Origin: Candidatus Poribacteria bacterium
GTDB lineage: Bacteria; Poribacteria; WGA-4E; WGA-3G
DNA: 64,000 nucleotides
NCBI GenBank assembly: GCA_022821725.1
Contig: JAJEDB010000039.1
Span: 1 to 64,000, forward strand
Direction of reading: 5' to 3'
Shown: piece by piece, positions 51,045 to 58,235 of the stretch
How the letters are laid out: each line of letters starts with the position of its first letter
Position numbering within the stretch: position 1 is the first letter of the stretch
The notes under the pieces: generated by a model
Database searches by the model: none
What the model was told of the DNA's origin: nothing
The model's input: only the letters and a program-made list of their open reading frames with translations
Program-made: the position numbers and the translations under genes

Positions 51045-51576
51045 TCGTCACAAAAATTGCGTCCAACATCGTGGCGTCTTCCCGCACTGCGATACGTAGG
51101 AGCGTTTCGCCGGCTTTGTTAAATTTCCATTCCCGGTCGAAGGTTCCGCCATCTAACCAGTGGTTGATGCGGTCCCAATGCCAAGCGGCGCCTTGACCAA
51201 CCCCCCAACGGAACTCGGTGTTTTGAGTTGCTTGGGCATTTTCGTCTGGATCGGCGGGTTGCCATGTTACCCAGAACGAATCACTGTTGCCGTCCCATGC
51301 GATAACGTGTCCCCAGAGGGCGTATTTCCCAGGTTCCGGGATATTGACAATAAAATCTGCATGACCTGCACCACCACCACCAGTAGCGGCAGCACCTGCC
51401 ATCCAGATGTATTTTCCGTCAGAGGCATCTTTCTCTTCATCATCGATAATCATCGGTTCTACAATCTCTTGCGCCAGTTCGGCTTCCAGGGCAATTTCTA
51501 CCTCAGCCCTCAGCCCCACAATACCGCATAAAAACGCTGTCAGTATAAGCAGTGGAAAAATTATTCCGTATCTCAT
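50899..51576 (-). CDS. Exported carbohydrate-binding-like protein with W-tail, paralogue 1
   Basis: The protein has 225 residues and a signal peptide (IIFPLLILTAFLCGIVGLRA). The core is a beta sandwich: FIVNIPEPGKYALWGHVIAWDGNSDSFWVTW, then HWLDGGTFDREWKFNKAGETLLRIAVRED and DAIFVTT, a jelly-roll layout seen in carbohydrate-binding modules. It is about 60-70% identical by eye to the core of the next gene (51694), so the pair is a tandem duplication. The C terminus is TTWGSLKRVYQ. Ligand unknown. AGGAGG lies upstream of the ATG. Confidence 0.78.
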   Translation of the reverse strand: MRYGIIFPLLILTAFLCGIVGLRAEVEIALEAELAQEIVEPMIIDDEEKDASDGKYIWMAGAAATGGGGAGHADFIVNIPEPGKYALWGHVIAWDGNSDSFWVTWQPADPDENAQATQNTEFRWGVGQGAAWHWDRINHWLDGGTFDREWKFNKAGETLLRIAVREDATMLDAIFVTTNVKATAADQANVRLPTDKDRKIQIEGLAVDAKGKAATTWGSLKRVYQ

Positions 51577-51680
51577 TTTTTAATGTATGACCTCCTTTTC
51601 GTAGGGGCGGGGAATGTAATACAAGGAATGGATTTAGTCTCTCCCCAGACTAAATCCCCCGCCCGTTGCTGAGTCCTTAT

Positions 51681-51700
51681 CCGCAAGGTAAAATTAAAAA
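51681..51700 (-). repeat. Gene-boundary repeat end supplying a stop codon
   Basis: CCGCAAGGTAAAATTAAAAA on the plus strand; on the minus strand its TTTTTAA gives the last Phe and the TAA stop (51696-51694) of the following gene. Confidence 0.7.
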
Positions 51701-52347
51701 CCCGCTTTGAGTTGACCCCAAGTTGTAGTCAGTTTATCTTGTGGCTCGACAGGTGTTAAGGAATCTTCAGGAATCGGATCCCGTGGATTCACTTCTGCTT
51801 CGTCTTCTGAGAGATTGTCGGTGATATAGATCACGTCCAGCATCGTAGCATCTTCCCGAACGGCGATACGCAGCGTGGTGTCCCCGGCTGCGTCTATTTC
51901 CCATTCCCGTTCAAAGGTGCCACCGTCTAACCAGTGGTTGATCCGATCCCAGTGCCAATCGTTGCCTTGCGCAACACCCCAGCGGAACTCAGTATTTTGC
52001 GTTGCTTGTGCATCTTCGTCTGGGTCGGCGGGTTGCCATGTCACCCAGAAGGAGTCGCTATTGCCATCCCATGCGATGACTTTGCCCCAGAGTGCGTAAG
52101 TGCCGGGTGCCGGGATATGCAGCGTGTATTCCGCCCACCCTTCGCCGCCACCACCAGCAACGGGTTCACCCTCCATCCAGATGAACTGTCCGCCGGAAGC
52201 ATCTGCATCGTCGGCAACTACCATTGGTGCTTCGATCGCATCTGCCATCTCTGCCTCGATTGCCCGCTCATAGCCGTAACTCGTACCGCTTGTTAGCAGT
52301 AAGCCAAACATGAAGAGCGTACCTAATACTAACGTTTTGAAACGCAT
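51694..52347 (-). CDS. Exported carbohydrate-binding-like protein with W-tail, paralogue 2
   Basis: The protein has 217 residues. The signal peptide TLVLGTLFMFGLLLTSGTSYG is followed by the same sandwich as in paralogue 1: YTLHIPAPGTYALWGKVIAWDGNSDSFWVTW, HWLDGGTFEREWEIDAAGDTTLRIAVRED and DVIYITD. The linker EVNPRDPIPEDSLTPVEPQ leads to the tail KLTTTWGQLKAGF. The linker-plus-tail resembles that of the LamG protein at 55668 (TPVEPQGKLATTWANIK), although the main domains differ. The AAGGAG site is good. The stop codon comes from the repeat end at 51681. Confidence 0.8.
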   Translation of the reverse strand: MRFKTLVLGTLFMFGLLLTSGTSYGYERAIEAEMADAIEAPMVVADDADASGGQFIWMEGEPVAGGGGEGWAEYTLHIPAPGTYALWGKVIAWDGNSDSFWVTWQPADPDEDAQATQNTEFRWGVAQGNDWHWDRINHWLDGGTFEREWEIDAAGDTTLRIAVREDATMLDVIYITDNLSEDEAEVNPRDPIPEDSLTPVEPQDKLTTTWGQLKAGF

Positions 52348-52434
52348 AAAAAATATCTCCTTTCATAAGTTGTCAGTTGTCGGTTGTCCTTCGCTACGTA
52401 AGAACACCTATCGACAATTGTTTTTTGTCATAAC

Positions 52435-52546
52435 CGAAGCCTGCAACAATACGCAGAAATACTCAAGCAAAAACACGCAGGCGACTCTGGAGAAAGTTAC
52501 ATTGAAGTTTTAACTCGCGGTGTTCTCCCGCAAGGTAAAATTAAAA
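52435..52546 (-). repeat. Gene-boundary repeat, partial, at the 3' end of the PD40 gene
   Basis: GCCTGCAACAATACGCAGAA and CAAGCAAAAACACGCAGGCG match the copy at 36160-36270. The end CCGCAAGGTAAAATTAAAAA gives the TAA stop (52543-52541) of the PD40 gene on the minus strand. Confidence 0.7.
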
Positions 52547-53506
52547 ATCTCGAATTTTGCCCCATTGCTGAATCTGTAATGTTGAGGGTTCTATAGGCAG
52601 GACATCTAAGTTGCCGCTGAACCATTTCGGTTGTGCTGCCCATGCCCCATTGTTAATCAATTCACGTCGTTGGGTTCCATCGGCATGCATCAGGTGGATG
52701 ATCCATCTGCCGTCTTTTTCAAATTGAAAAGCGATGCTATCACCATCAGGTGCCCATGCCGGAACGGCTTCATCTGTCGGCGTATCGGTGAGAGCTTGTT
52801 TGTTCCCACCATCAATTGCGTCCATAAGGTACAAGTCAAAATCAGCGAGTTCTACCTCTTGGTGCATAGACGCGTATACAATCCGTGTGCCATCGGGTGA
52901 CCAAGCGGGATAGGTGTCCATGAGCGGTTGATCTGTCAATCGCCGTTCCACCCGACTCCCTACATCAATCACGTAGATATCCCAGTTAAATTCCCGTTTT
53001 GAGTGGAAAACTAAGGTATTTCCATCGGGTGCCCACGCAGGGGCTTCATCTTCGAATGGGTTATCGGTGAGGGGGGTTACCTCGCCGCTATCGAGGTGGA
53101 GCAGGTAAATGTTGAAATGCCCATCTCGATTTGACGTGAAAGCGAGTCGTTTACCATCGGGTGCCCACGCAGGCGCCTTATCTGTCGCTGGGTGGTGTGT
53201 TAAGCGTTGCTGATGCGTTCCATCAGCCCGCATCATATAAATTTCATGATTCCCATCGCGCCGGGAGAAGAAAGCGATATGAACGCCATCGGGTGCCCAC
53301 GTCGGATAGTAATCCGCGGCAGGATTCTGTGTAAGATTCACCGGGCGTTGGTTTCCGGTCGTATCTGTCAGATAGATTTCCCAATCACCGCTCACGTCCG
53401 AAGCAAAAGCGATAGTCATCGGTGGGGACGGTTGGCACAAAGCACTACTGATTAAAAGTGCAAGCGTCACAAAAATACTGCTCTGATATGCTAACAGAAT
53501 TCTCAT
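52541..53506 (-). CDS. Exported TolB-like PD40 beta-propeller protein with W-tail
   Basis: The protein has 321 residues. The signal peptide is LLAYQSSIFVTLALLISSALC. Six propeller repeats follow with the consensus (A/S)WAPDGxxIAFxSxRDGxxxIYxM, for example PTWAPDGVHIAFFSRRDGNHEIYMM and PAWSPDGTRIVYASMH. It resembles the TolB propeller and other PD40 proteins but lacks the TolB N-terminal domain. It probably binds a protein or saccharide in the periplasm or outside. The C terminus LQIQQWGKIRDF fits the W-tail of its neighbours. No ribosome site is evident. Confidence 0.82.
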   Translation of the reverse strand: MRILLAYQSSIFVTLALLISSALCQPSPPMTIAFASDVSGDWEIYLTDTTGNQRPVNLTQNPAADYYPTWAPDGVHIAFFSRRDGNHEIYMMRADGTHQQRLTHHPATDKAPAWAPDGKRLAFTSNRDGHFNIYLLHLDSGEVTPLTDNPFEDEAPAWAPDGNTLVFHSKREFNWDIYVIDVGSRVERRLTDQPLMDTYPAWSPDGTRIVYASMHQEVELADFDLYLMDAIDGGNKQALTDTPTDEAVPAWAPDGDSIAFQFEKDGRWIIHLMHADGTQRRELINNGAWAAQPKWFSGNLDVLPIEPSTLQIQQWGKIRDF

Positions 53507-53544
53507 TTTTTGTCTATGTTGTTTTTACGCGCCAGTACAAAATA

Positions 53545-54633
53545 TCAGAATTTTCCGTCACGCACCTCGAAATGCGTCGGTTTTCGGAGTGTTGGGCCGC
53601 CTATCCGAACCCATTCTGCCACCCACTCGATCATCTGTTCCAAAGAAACACGTGGGTACCCAAACAATCGATGACACCGAGATGCATTACTTAAGAGTAC
53701 CGTTTCTGCCTCTTTACCCTCAAGATGTGGTGATTTATTGAAAAGCGCGCCGAAACGTGAAGCAAGGTATCGGACAGACACAGTCTCCGGTCCCGTCACA
53801 TTGAGGATCAAGGGTGGGCTTTGACAGTGTGCGAAAGCCCGCAATGCCACAGCGTTCGCATCTCTTTGCCATATTACATTCACGTTGCCCATCTCAAGTG
53901 AAATCGGTTGTTCTGTGTAAACTTTTTCGGCGATATCCAGCAGTATCCCGTAGCGGAGATCGATCGCGTAATTTAATCGCAAAATCGTCATCTGCGTCCC
54001 GAATTGCGATGAAAAGTAGGTACAGATCCGCTCACGGCTCAGACACGATTGGGCGTATTCACCGATTGGGACAGGTGGCAAACATTCTGTTGCACCCCCA
54101 TGGGAGACTGGGGTCAGTGGGTAAACGTTCCCTGTTGAGAAAATAACGAATCGTGAATCTTTATACGTATCTGCCACGCGTCCGGGCATGTAACTATTCA
54201 GCGCCCACGTTAAACTCTCATTATCTGTGGAACCGAACTTCCTACCTGCCATCAGGATCACATTTTGAACGTTAGGGAGATTTTTCAGACAGTCTTCCGA
54301 CAGCAGATCGGCGGCAATCGTTTCAATACCGGCTTCCTGCAAACCTTCTCGCGCACCCGGTGTCGAAAAACGGGACACACCGATGACCTTTTTGGTTATC
54401 CCCGCAAGATCAATGGCGCGTTTCGCCTGTTTGGCAAGCGTTGGTCCCATCTTTCCACCAACACCGAGGATAAGAATGTCCCCCTCCAGTGCAGCCATGG
54501 ACGCTATCACTTCGTCTGTCGGTTCCGACAGATATGATTCTAACTGGATTTCTGTTTTAATCAAGAGAGGGATCCTGTAGACCTGAGTGGTTAAAAACGT
54601 GGCAATGAGAGAGTTTTCAGTTAACGGGAACAT
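53545..54633 (-). CDS. NAD-dependent epimerase/dehydratase family protein
   Basis: The protein has up to 362 residues. The Rossmann motif is ILILGVGGKMGPTLAKQAKRA at about 53-73; NVILMAGRKFGS, FVIFSTGNVYP and the segment CLSRERICTYF (Tyr/Arg in place of Tyr-x-x-x-Lys) follow. The ATG at 54633 lies inside a 52-bp palindrome (54612-54663), so this start is doubtful. A TTG at 54564 with AGGA eight bases upstream gives a more usual N terminus, 339 residues. It is the only gene in the 50.9-56.4 kb group without an export signal and without the W-tail. Confidence 0.78.
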   Translation of the reverse strand: MFPLTENSLIATFLTTQVYRIPLLIKTEIQLESYLSEPTDEVIASMAALEGDILILGVGGKMGPTLAKQAKRAIDLAGITKKVIGVSRFSTPGAREGLQEAGIETIAADLLSEDCLKNLPNVQNVILMAGRKFGSTDNESLTWALNSYMPGRVADTYKDSRFVIFSTGNVYPLTPVSHGGATECLPPVPIGEYAQSCLSRERICTYFSSQFGTQMTILRLNYAIDLRYGILLDIAEKVYTEQPISLEMGNVNVIWQRDANAVALRAFAHCQSPPLILNVTGPETVSVRYLASRFGALFNKSPHLEGKEAETVLLSNASRCHRLFGYPRVSLEQMIEWVAEWVRIGGPTLRKPTHFEVRDGKF

Positions 54634-54663
54634 TCCATGGAAGGTCCCTGTTAACTGAAAACT
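54612..54663. repeat. 52-bp near-perfect palindrome over the annotated epimerase start
   Basis: The two 26-base arms match at 23 positions around the centre TTCCATGGAA (54633-54642). The outer part AGTTTTCAGTTAAC is exact. It sits between the LamG gene (ending at 54682) and the epimerase and belongs to the TTAACTGA/TTATCAG group of short repeats. It may end or block transcription. Confidence 0.7.
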
Positions 54664-54681
54664 GACGACTGACGATTCTGG

Positions 54682-55470
54682 TTAATACTCAGCCTTGATA
54701 TTTGCCCAGGTGGTGCTGAGTTTCTCTCTCGGATCAACGGCAAATAAAACACCGTCGTTCATGTCGGCGTTAATCTCGTCCTCACTCAAAGCGCGCGTAT
54801 AGAAGGCGAACTCATCAATAAACCCGTTCAGGTATTGAATATCTGCTTCATTGTCCTTACCGAGGACGATGGCACCCGTTGGTGCTGCGAAGATCGAGAT
54901 TTTTCCGCTCCACGCTTCTTCACCGACCACTTTACCGTTGAGGTAAGACTTCTGGACTTTCCCGTCATACGTGCCAGCGATATGTACCCATTTTTTCGTC
55001 GGTAGGACCGGAATGGGTGTGCGATGTTCCTTATTTTTCGTGTCGTAGATATAGAACACCATGTCCGCGGTCCCTTCAATGAAGGTTTCGGCGGGCCACG
55101 CCCCCGCGGCGTTCAATGCTTCCCAGACTTGCTGGACACCACCCGTCCCTGCATTAATCATGACCCAATGCTCCACGGTCATTGCTGTTAACTCGGTATC
55201 GGTGAGGCCTGGCACCTCTGGTGGGCTTTTGACAGCACTTTTCGCGCCATCAAACTCCATTGCGCCGCCGAGTTTGCCCTCCTTGCTCCAATCCGCACCT
55301 GCGACTTCAGCATCAAATCCGTTACCGCTGTCGTCCGCAACCTCTTTGTCATCATCTTCATCGAAGGAGTAATAGAGGATTAAGTCTGAGTCGTTCCGAA
55401 TTGCTTCAACGTTCATAGAAAGCGCGAGGATCGCGCCACAGGAAACCAAGCAAAATAACAACGTTTTCAC
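54682..55470 (-). CDS. Exported LamG/concanavalin-like protein with W-tail (1)
   Basis: Started at GTG 55470, behind AAGGAGG, the protein has 262 residues and the signal peptide KTLLFCLVSCGAILALSMNVEA. One LamG domain follows: LILYYSFDEDDDKEVADDSGNGFDAEVAGADW, AMEFDGAKSAVKSP, HIAGTYDGKVQKSYLNGKVVGEEAW and YLNGFIDEFAFYTRALSEDEI. LamG domains bind glycans or proteins. The C terminus AVDPREKLSTTWANIKAEY carries the W-tail. It is a paralogue of the gene at 55668. An earlier ATG at 55518 has no ribosome site. Confidence 0.85.
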   Translation of the reverse strand: MKTLLFCLVSCGAILALSMNVEAIRNDSDLILYYSFDEDDDKEVADDSGNGFDAEVAGADWSKEGKLGGAMEFDGAKSAVKSPPEVPGLTDTELTAMTVEHWVMINAGTGGVQQVWEALNAAGAWPAETFIEGTADMVFYIYDTKNKEHRTPIPVLPTKKWVHIAGTYDGKVQKSYLNGKVVGEEAWSGKISIFAAPTGAIVLGKDNEADIQYLNGFIDEFAFYTRALSEDEINADMNDGVLFAVDPREKLSTTWANIKAEY

Positions 55471-55667
55471 GATAACCTCCTTGTTCGTATATCGATGCAA
55501 GTTGCTGTTTTGTAGCATGAACTGTTAGTTTGTGCCTGTGAGTGTGGAAACTCAATGAAGTTTCAGAAAACATTTCAGTCATTGACGGGAGACCATGAGT
55601 GGTCTCCCTACTCCGAACGGGCCGGCTTGTAATAGGGTGATTCATCGCACGTCGAAAAATTAACAGA

Positions 55668-56441
55668 TTATCTATTCGACTTGATGTTCGCCCAGGTCGT
55701 GGCGAGTTTACCTTGTGGTTCTACTGGGGTCGGACCTTGATTCATGATCGCTTGAATCTCATCTGCCGAGAGGGCACGGTTCCAAAGTATAACCTCGTCA
55801 ACGCTACCCGTCCACGCTTCACCGCCCCAAGTGCCGATCGTCACCGCACTCGTGTTTTCGGCAGGAGCAACAGGATTTCCGGATTCCTCCGAATGCGTTA
55901 CCTCGCCATCTACATAAATCTCCACTAAGCCGTTGTTATCGTCTGTGTGGGTATAGGCAAGGTGATACCATTTACCTGTTTCCAGTTCTGTTGCGTTATC
56001 ATTGATGTCTTTGAATCCACCGGCTGCACCGTTGGTCCAGACTTTGATACCGTTTGCTGGATTCATACCGAACCCGAACCCGATATGCCGAGTTGCACCA
56101 CCCTGCCGAGTACCGAAGATAATGGCATGTGCGCCCGGCAACCTGTCAAGTTGTACCCATGCGGCTTGCGTGATTGCACCTTCAAGATGAAAAGCGGCAT
56201 CGTCTTCAATGAGAACATGATCCGCCGACGCCTCAAATTGCAGGGCGTTGCCGTGTTGCCCTTCAATCCATTTCGCGTTGCCCTTTAATTCGCCTTCAAA
56301 ACCGTTTGCAGAGAAGTCCTGCGTTGTGGTTCCAGAGCCTTCATCGAGAGGCATGTATAGAACAAGTCCCTCCGTTAAGTCGGCGTGCGAAAATGCCGCA
56401 CATACGAGCAAACAGAGCGTGATTACTGAAAAGATTTTCAT
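55668..56441 (-). CDS. Exported LamG/concanavalin-like protein with W-tail (2)
   Basis: Started at ATG 56441 with AAGGAG seven bases upstream, the protein has 257 residues. The signal peptide is MKIFSVITLCLLVCAAFSHA. LamG blocks: LVLYMPLDEGSGTTTQDFSANGFEGELKG, ALQFEASADHVLI, HLAYTHTDDNNGLVEIYVDGEVTHSEES and GSVDEVILWNRALSADEIQAIMNQG. The end TPVEPQGKLATTWANIKSNR shares linker and tail with paralogue 51694. A longer ORF reaches 56591 but has neither a ribosome site nor a credible signal before Met51. Confidence 0.87.
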   Translation of the reverse strand: MKIFSVITLCLLVCAAFSHADLTEGLVLYMPLDEGSGTTTQDFSANGFEGELKGNAKWIEGQHGNALQFEASADHVLIEDDAAFHLEGAITQAAWVQLDRLPGAHAIIFGTRQGGATRHIGFGFGMNPANGIKVWTNGAAGGFKDINDNATELETGKWYHLAYTHTDDNNGLVEIYVDGEVTHSEESGNPVAPAENTSAVTIGTWGGEAWTGSVDEVILWNRALSADEIQAIMNQGPTPVEPQGKLATTWANIKSNR

Positions 56442-56594
56442 TGCGTCTCCTTCGCTGAAAAGTGAAAGTAGCTTAACATTATACAAAAAGCAAAAAATGA
56501 CGAGTGTCCTTTTCCGCTTAGGCTCCATTCTAACAGATTTTCGTTTTTGTCTCAACACACAAAATTTGGTGGTGTGCCTCAGGTTCGGCACGTG

Positions 56595-57743
56595 TTAAGG
56601 TGAGACGGATTTCGCACAACGGAATCCGAGGGCACCGATGCCAGCGTAGGCGGGACTTGTCCCGTGGCGGTTCGCTGCACGTAGCCACTCGGGTTCACTG
56701 TTCCACCCGCCTCCCCGCAACACGCGAGAATCTACAATGTTCTTGAAATTGTTGACGATCTCTTCGATGGTATTCGCGCCTGCCGTGGGATTCCGACGTG
56801 GAGAATTGGCATAGAAATCAACCTCGTATCCATCGAGACACCATTCCCACACGTTTCCCGCGATGTCATATACACCATAGTCGTTCGGCGGGTAATCGCC
56901 GACGGGGGTCGTCTCGCCAAGACGCTTACCGTAATTTGCTCTGTTCAAATTGATGCCGTTGCCCCACGGATACTGTTTTTTGTCTAATCCACCGCGTGCC
57001 GCTTTCTCCCATTCCGCTTCTGTCGGTAAACGTTTGTCGACCCACACGGCGTAAGCCATCGCCGCATACCAACTCACATAGCGAACTGGGTGTTCTCGTT
57101 CACCGAGAGGATGGTTATTGCCGTTCCAGTCGTTTAAGTAATTATCGTCAGCGAATCTGTCCTCAATACGGTCTTTTTGCCACGCTGGGTTCGCGAGAAC
57201 GAAATCCTTAAATTCTCCGTTCGTTACCTCGTTTGCGTCTATATAAAACGCATCGAGGTGAACGGTGTGCACCGGCTGTTCATCGTTGTCGGCACCGCCA
57301 TCATTGCTGCCCATCTTAAACTCGCCTTCTGGAATCAGGACCATTCCCTCTGGAATAATCGGTTCGGGTTCAAGGATGGGTTCCTGTTCAGTTTCAAGGA
57401 TCGGTTCAGATGGCACCGATTTAGGTGGTGCGACGGTGTAGGTGAGTGTTTGCTCGCCATCCCCCCAAGTAATTGTGAGGGTAAGTGAACCCGGATTGAA
57501 AGGTCCTGCGATTGTAACCGTTGTGCCTACTTTTTTAACAACACCTACACTCACTAACACGTTTTCGGGAATATCGTTAAAAGTAACAGTAATAATTCCG
57601 TTTACATCGATGGTACTCCCATCTACCGGTTCTGCACTCACCAATCCTACTGGGGTAATTTCGGCATCGTCTTCACGCGTTCCGCAACTAACAGTATAAA
57701 TGGTCGACAGACATATAAGGATAAGTTTAAATAATTTTTTCAC
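56595..57743 (-). CDS. Lipoprotein with formylglycine-generating-enzyme (SUMF1) domain
   Basis: Started at GTG 57743 (AAAGGA upstream), the protein has 382 residues. The lipoprotein signal is KKLFKLILICLSTIYTVSC (Cys20). An Ig-like domain of about 90 residues follows (PVDGSTIDVNGIITVTF), then a Pro/Glu linker. The FGE-sulfatase domain spans about 130-382: GEFKMGSNDGGADNDEQPVHTVHLDAFYID, ANEVTNGEF, VRYVSWYAAMAYAVWV, RLPTEAEWEKAARGG, YPWGN, VWEWCLDGY, RVLRGGGW and GFRCAK. Most such domains in surface proteins do not activate sulfatases. No sulfatase gene lies in the window. A TTG at 57767 is an alternative start. Confidence 0.88.
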   Translation of the reverse strand: MKKLFKLILICLSTIYTVSCGTREDDAEITPVGLVSAEPVDGSTIDVNGIITVTFNDIPENVLVSVGVVKKVGTTVTIAGPFNPGSLTLTITWGDGEQTLTYTVAPPKSVPSEPILETEQEPILEPEPIIPEGMVLIPEGEFKMGSNDGGADNDEQPVHTVHLDAFYIDANEVTNGEFKDFVLANPAWQKDRIEDRFADDNYLNDWNGNNHPLGEREHPVRYVSWYAAMAYAVWVDKRLPTEAEWEKAARGGLDKKQYPWGNGINLNRANYGKRLGETTPVGDYPPNDYGVYDIAGNVWEWCLDGYEVDFYANSPRRNPTAGANTIEEIVNNFKNIVDSRVLRGGGWNSEPEWLRAANRHGTSPAYAGIGALGFRCAKSVSP

Positions 57744-57863
57744 CGATTCTTTCCTTTTGTTTTCCAATTTCTATCTGTGCAAAATCTTTACGGGACCTTC
57801 TTAAAAAGCCCAATGCTTTAGCGTTGGGTCTAATGCTGCTAATCGTTCAAAGTCAAAAACAAC

Positions 57864-57892
57864 TTGACATTCAGCAAAAAATGTAGTATAAT
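57864..57892 (+). promoter_or_regulatory. Perfect consensus promoter with an overlapping 18-bp palindrome
   Basis: TTGACA (57864-57869), 17 bases, TATAAT (57887-57892), an exact sigma-70 consensus. GTAGTATAATTATACTAC (57883-57900) is a perfect palindrome that covers the -10 box and could be an operator. It points into a region of about 330 bp without an ORF. Confidence 0.8.
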
Positions 57893-57900
57893 TATACTAC

Positions 57901-58225
57901 GCACTTGGTTAGGATTTTCACCTCTCTCGCTTGAGAGAGTCCTAACCGACTTCGTGAAAAGAGTCGTAAGTGCGAAGTGCGAAACCACTCTAAAATACTT
58001 GGATAGCGTGCATATCAGCCGTATTGCGGATTTATAACCCTCACGCCTTGTCTCGCTATCCGCCTAAAATCTTGCAGGCTGGGGTACCCTGGACCTAAAC
58101 CAGATAAAACCGATCTGATTCGGAATAAGAGCCTGCTGGTGGAGCGATAGTAAGACGGTGGACGCTTGAGCGAAAACCGCAGTTGCTATGAAACCGAAGC
58201 CCACGCCTTTAGGCGTTGGGTAGTA
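57901..58225 (+). ncRNA. Structured non-coding RNA, omega-RNA-like
   Basis: Downstream of the perfect promoter no frame stays open, but several stems can be drawn. GGTTAGGA (57907-57914) pairs with TCCTAACC and encloses CTCTC/GAGAG. GGATAGCG near 57999 pairs with CGCTATCC near 58057. GCAGGCT near 58074 pairs with AGCCTGC near 58133. The 3' end is the right hairpin of the IS200/IS605-like element, as in omega RNAs, which end at the right transposon end. Neither RNase P nor tmRNA signatures are present. Role as a guide RNA is inference. Confidence 0.5.
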
Positions 58226-58235
58226 TCACACACCT

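Larger units (their letters stand above)
57806..58229 (+). mobile_element. Ends-only IS200/IS605-like element, no transposase
   Basis: The left hairpin CCCAATGC-TTTA-GCGTTGGG (57809-57828) and the right hairpin CCCACGCC-TTTA-GGCGTTGGG (58200-58220) are similar to each other. The right one, followed by TAGTATCAC, has the form of IS200/IS605 right ends. No tnpA or tnpB lies between, only the structured RNA locus. The family call rests on remembered end structures and needs a search. Confidence 0.45.

Noticed and set aside
50899..56441. PEP-CTERM, LPxTG or T9SS signal for the W-tails
   Set aside because: The tails have no hydrophobic helix with basic end, no LPxTG, and are far too short for a T9SS C-terminal domain.
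57901..58225. RNase P RNA, tmRNA or 6S RNA
   Set aside because: The conserved RNase P core, the tmRNA CCA-type end and a long single 6S-like stem are not visible; the IS200/IS605-type right hairpin fits better.
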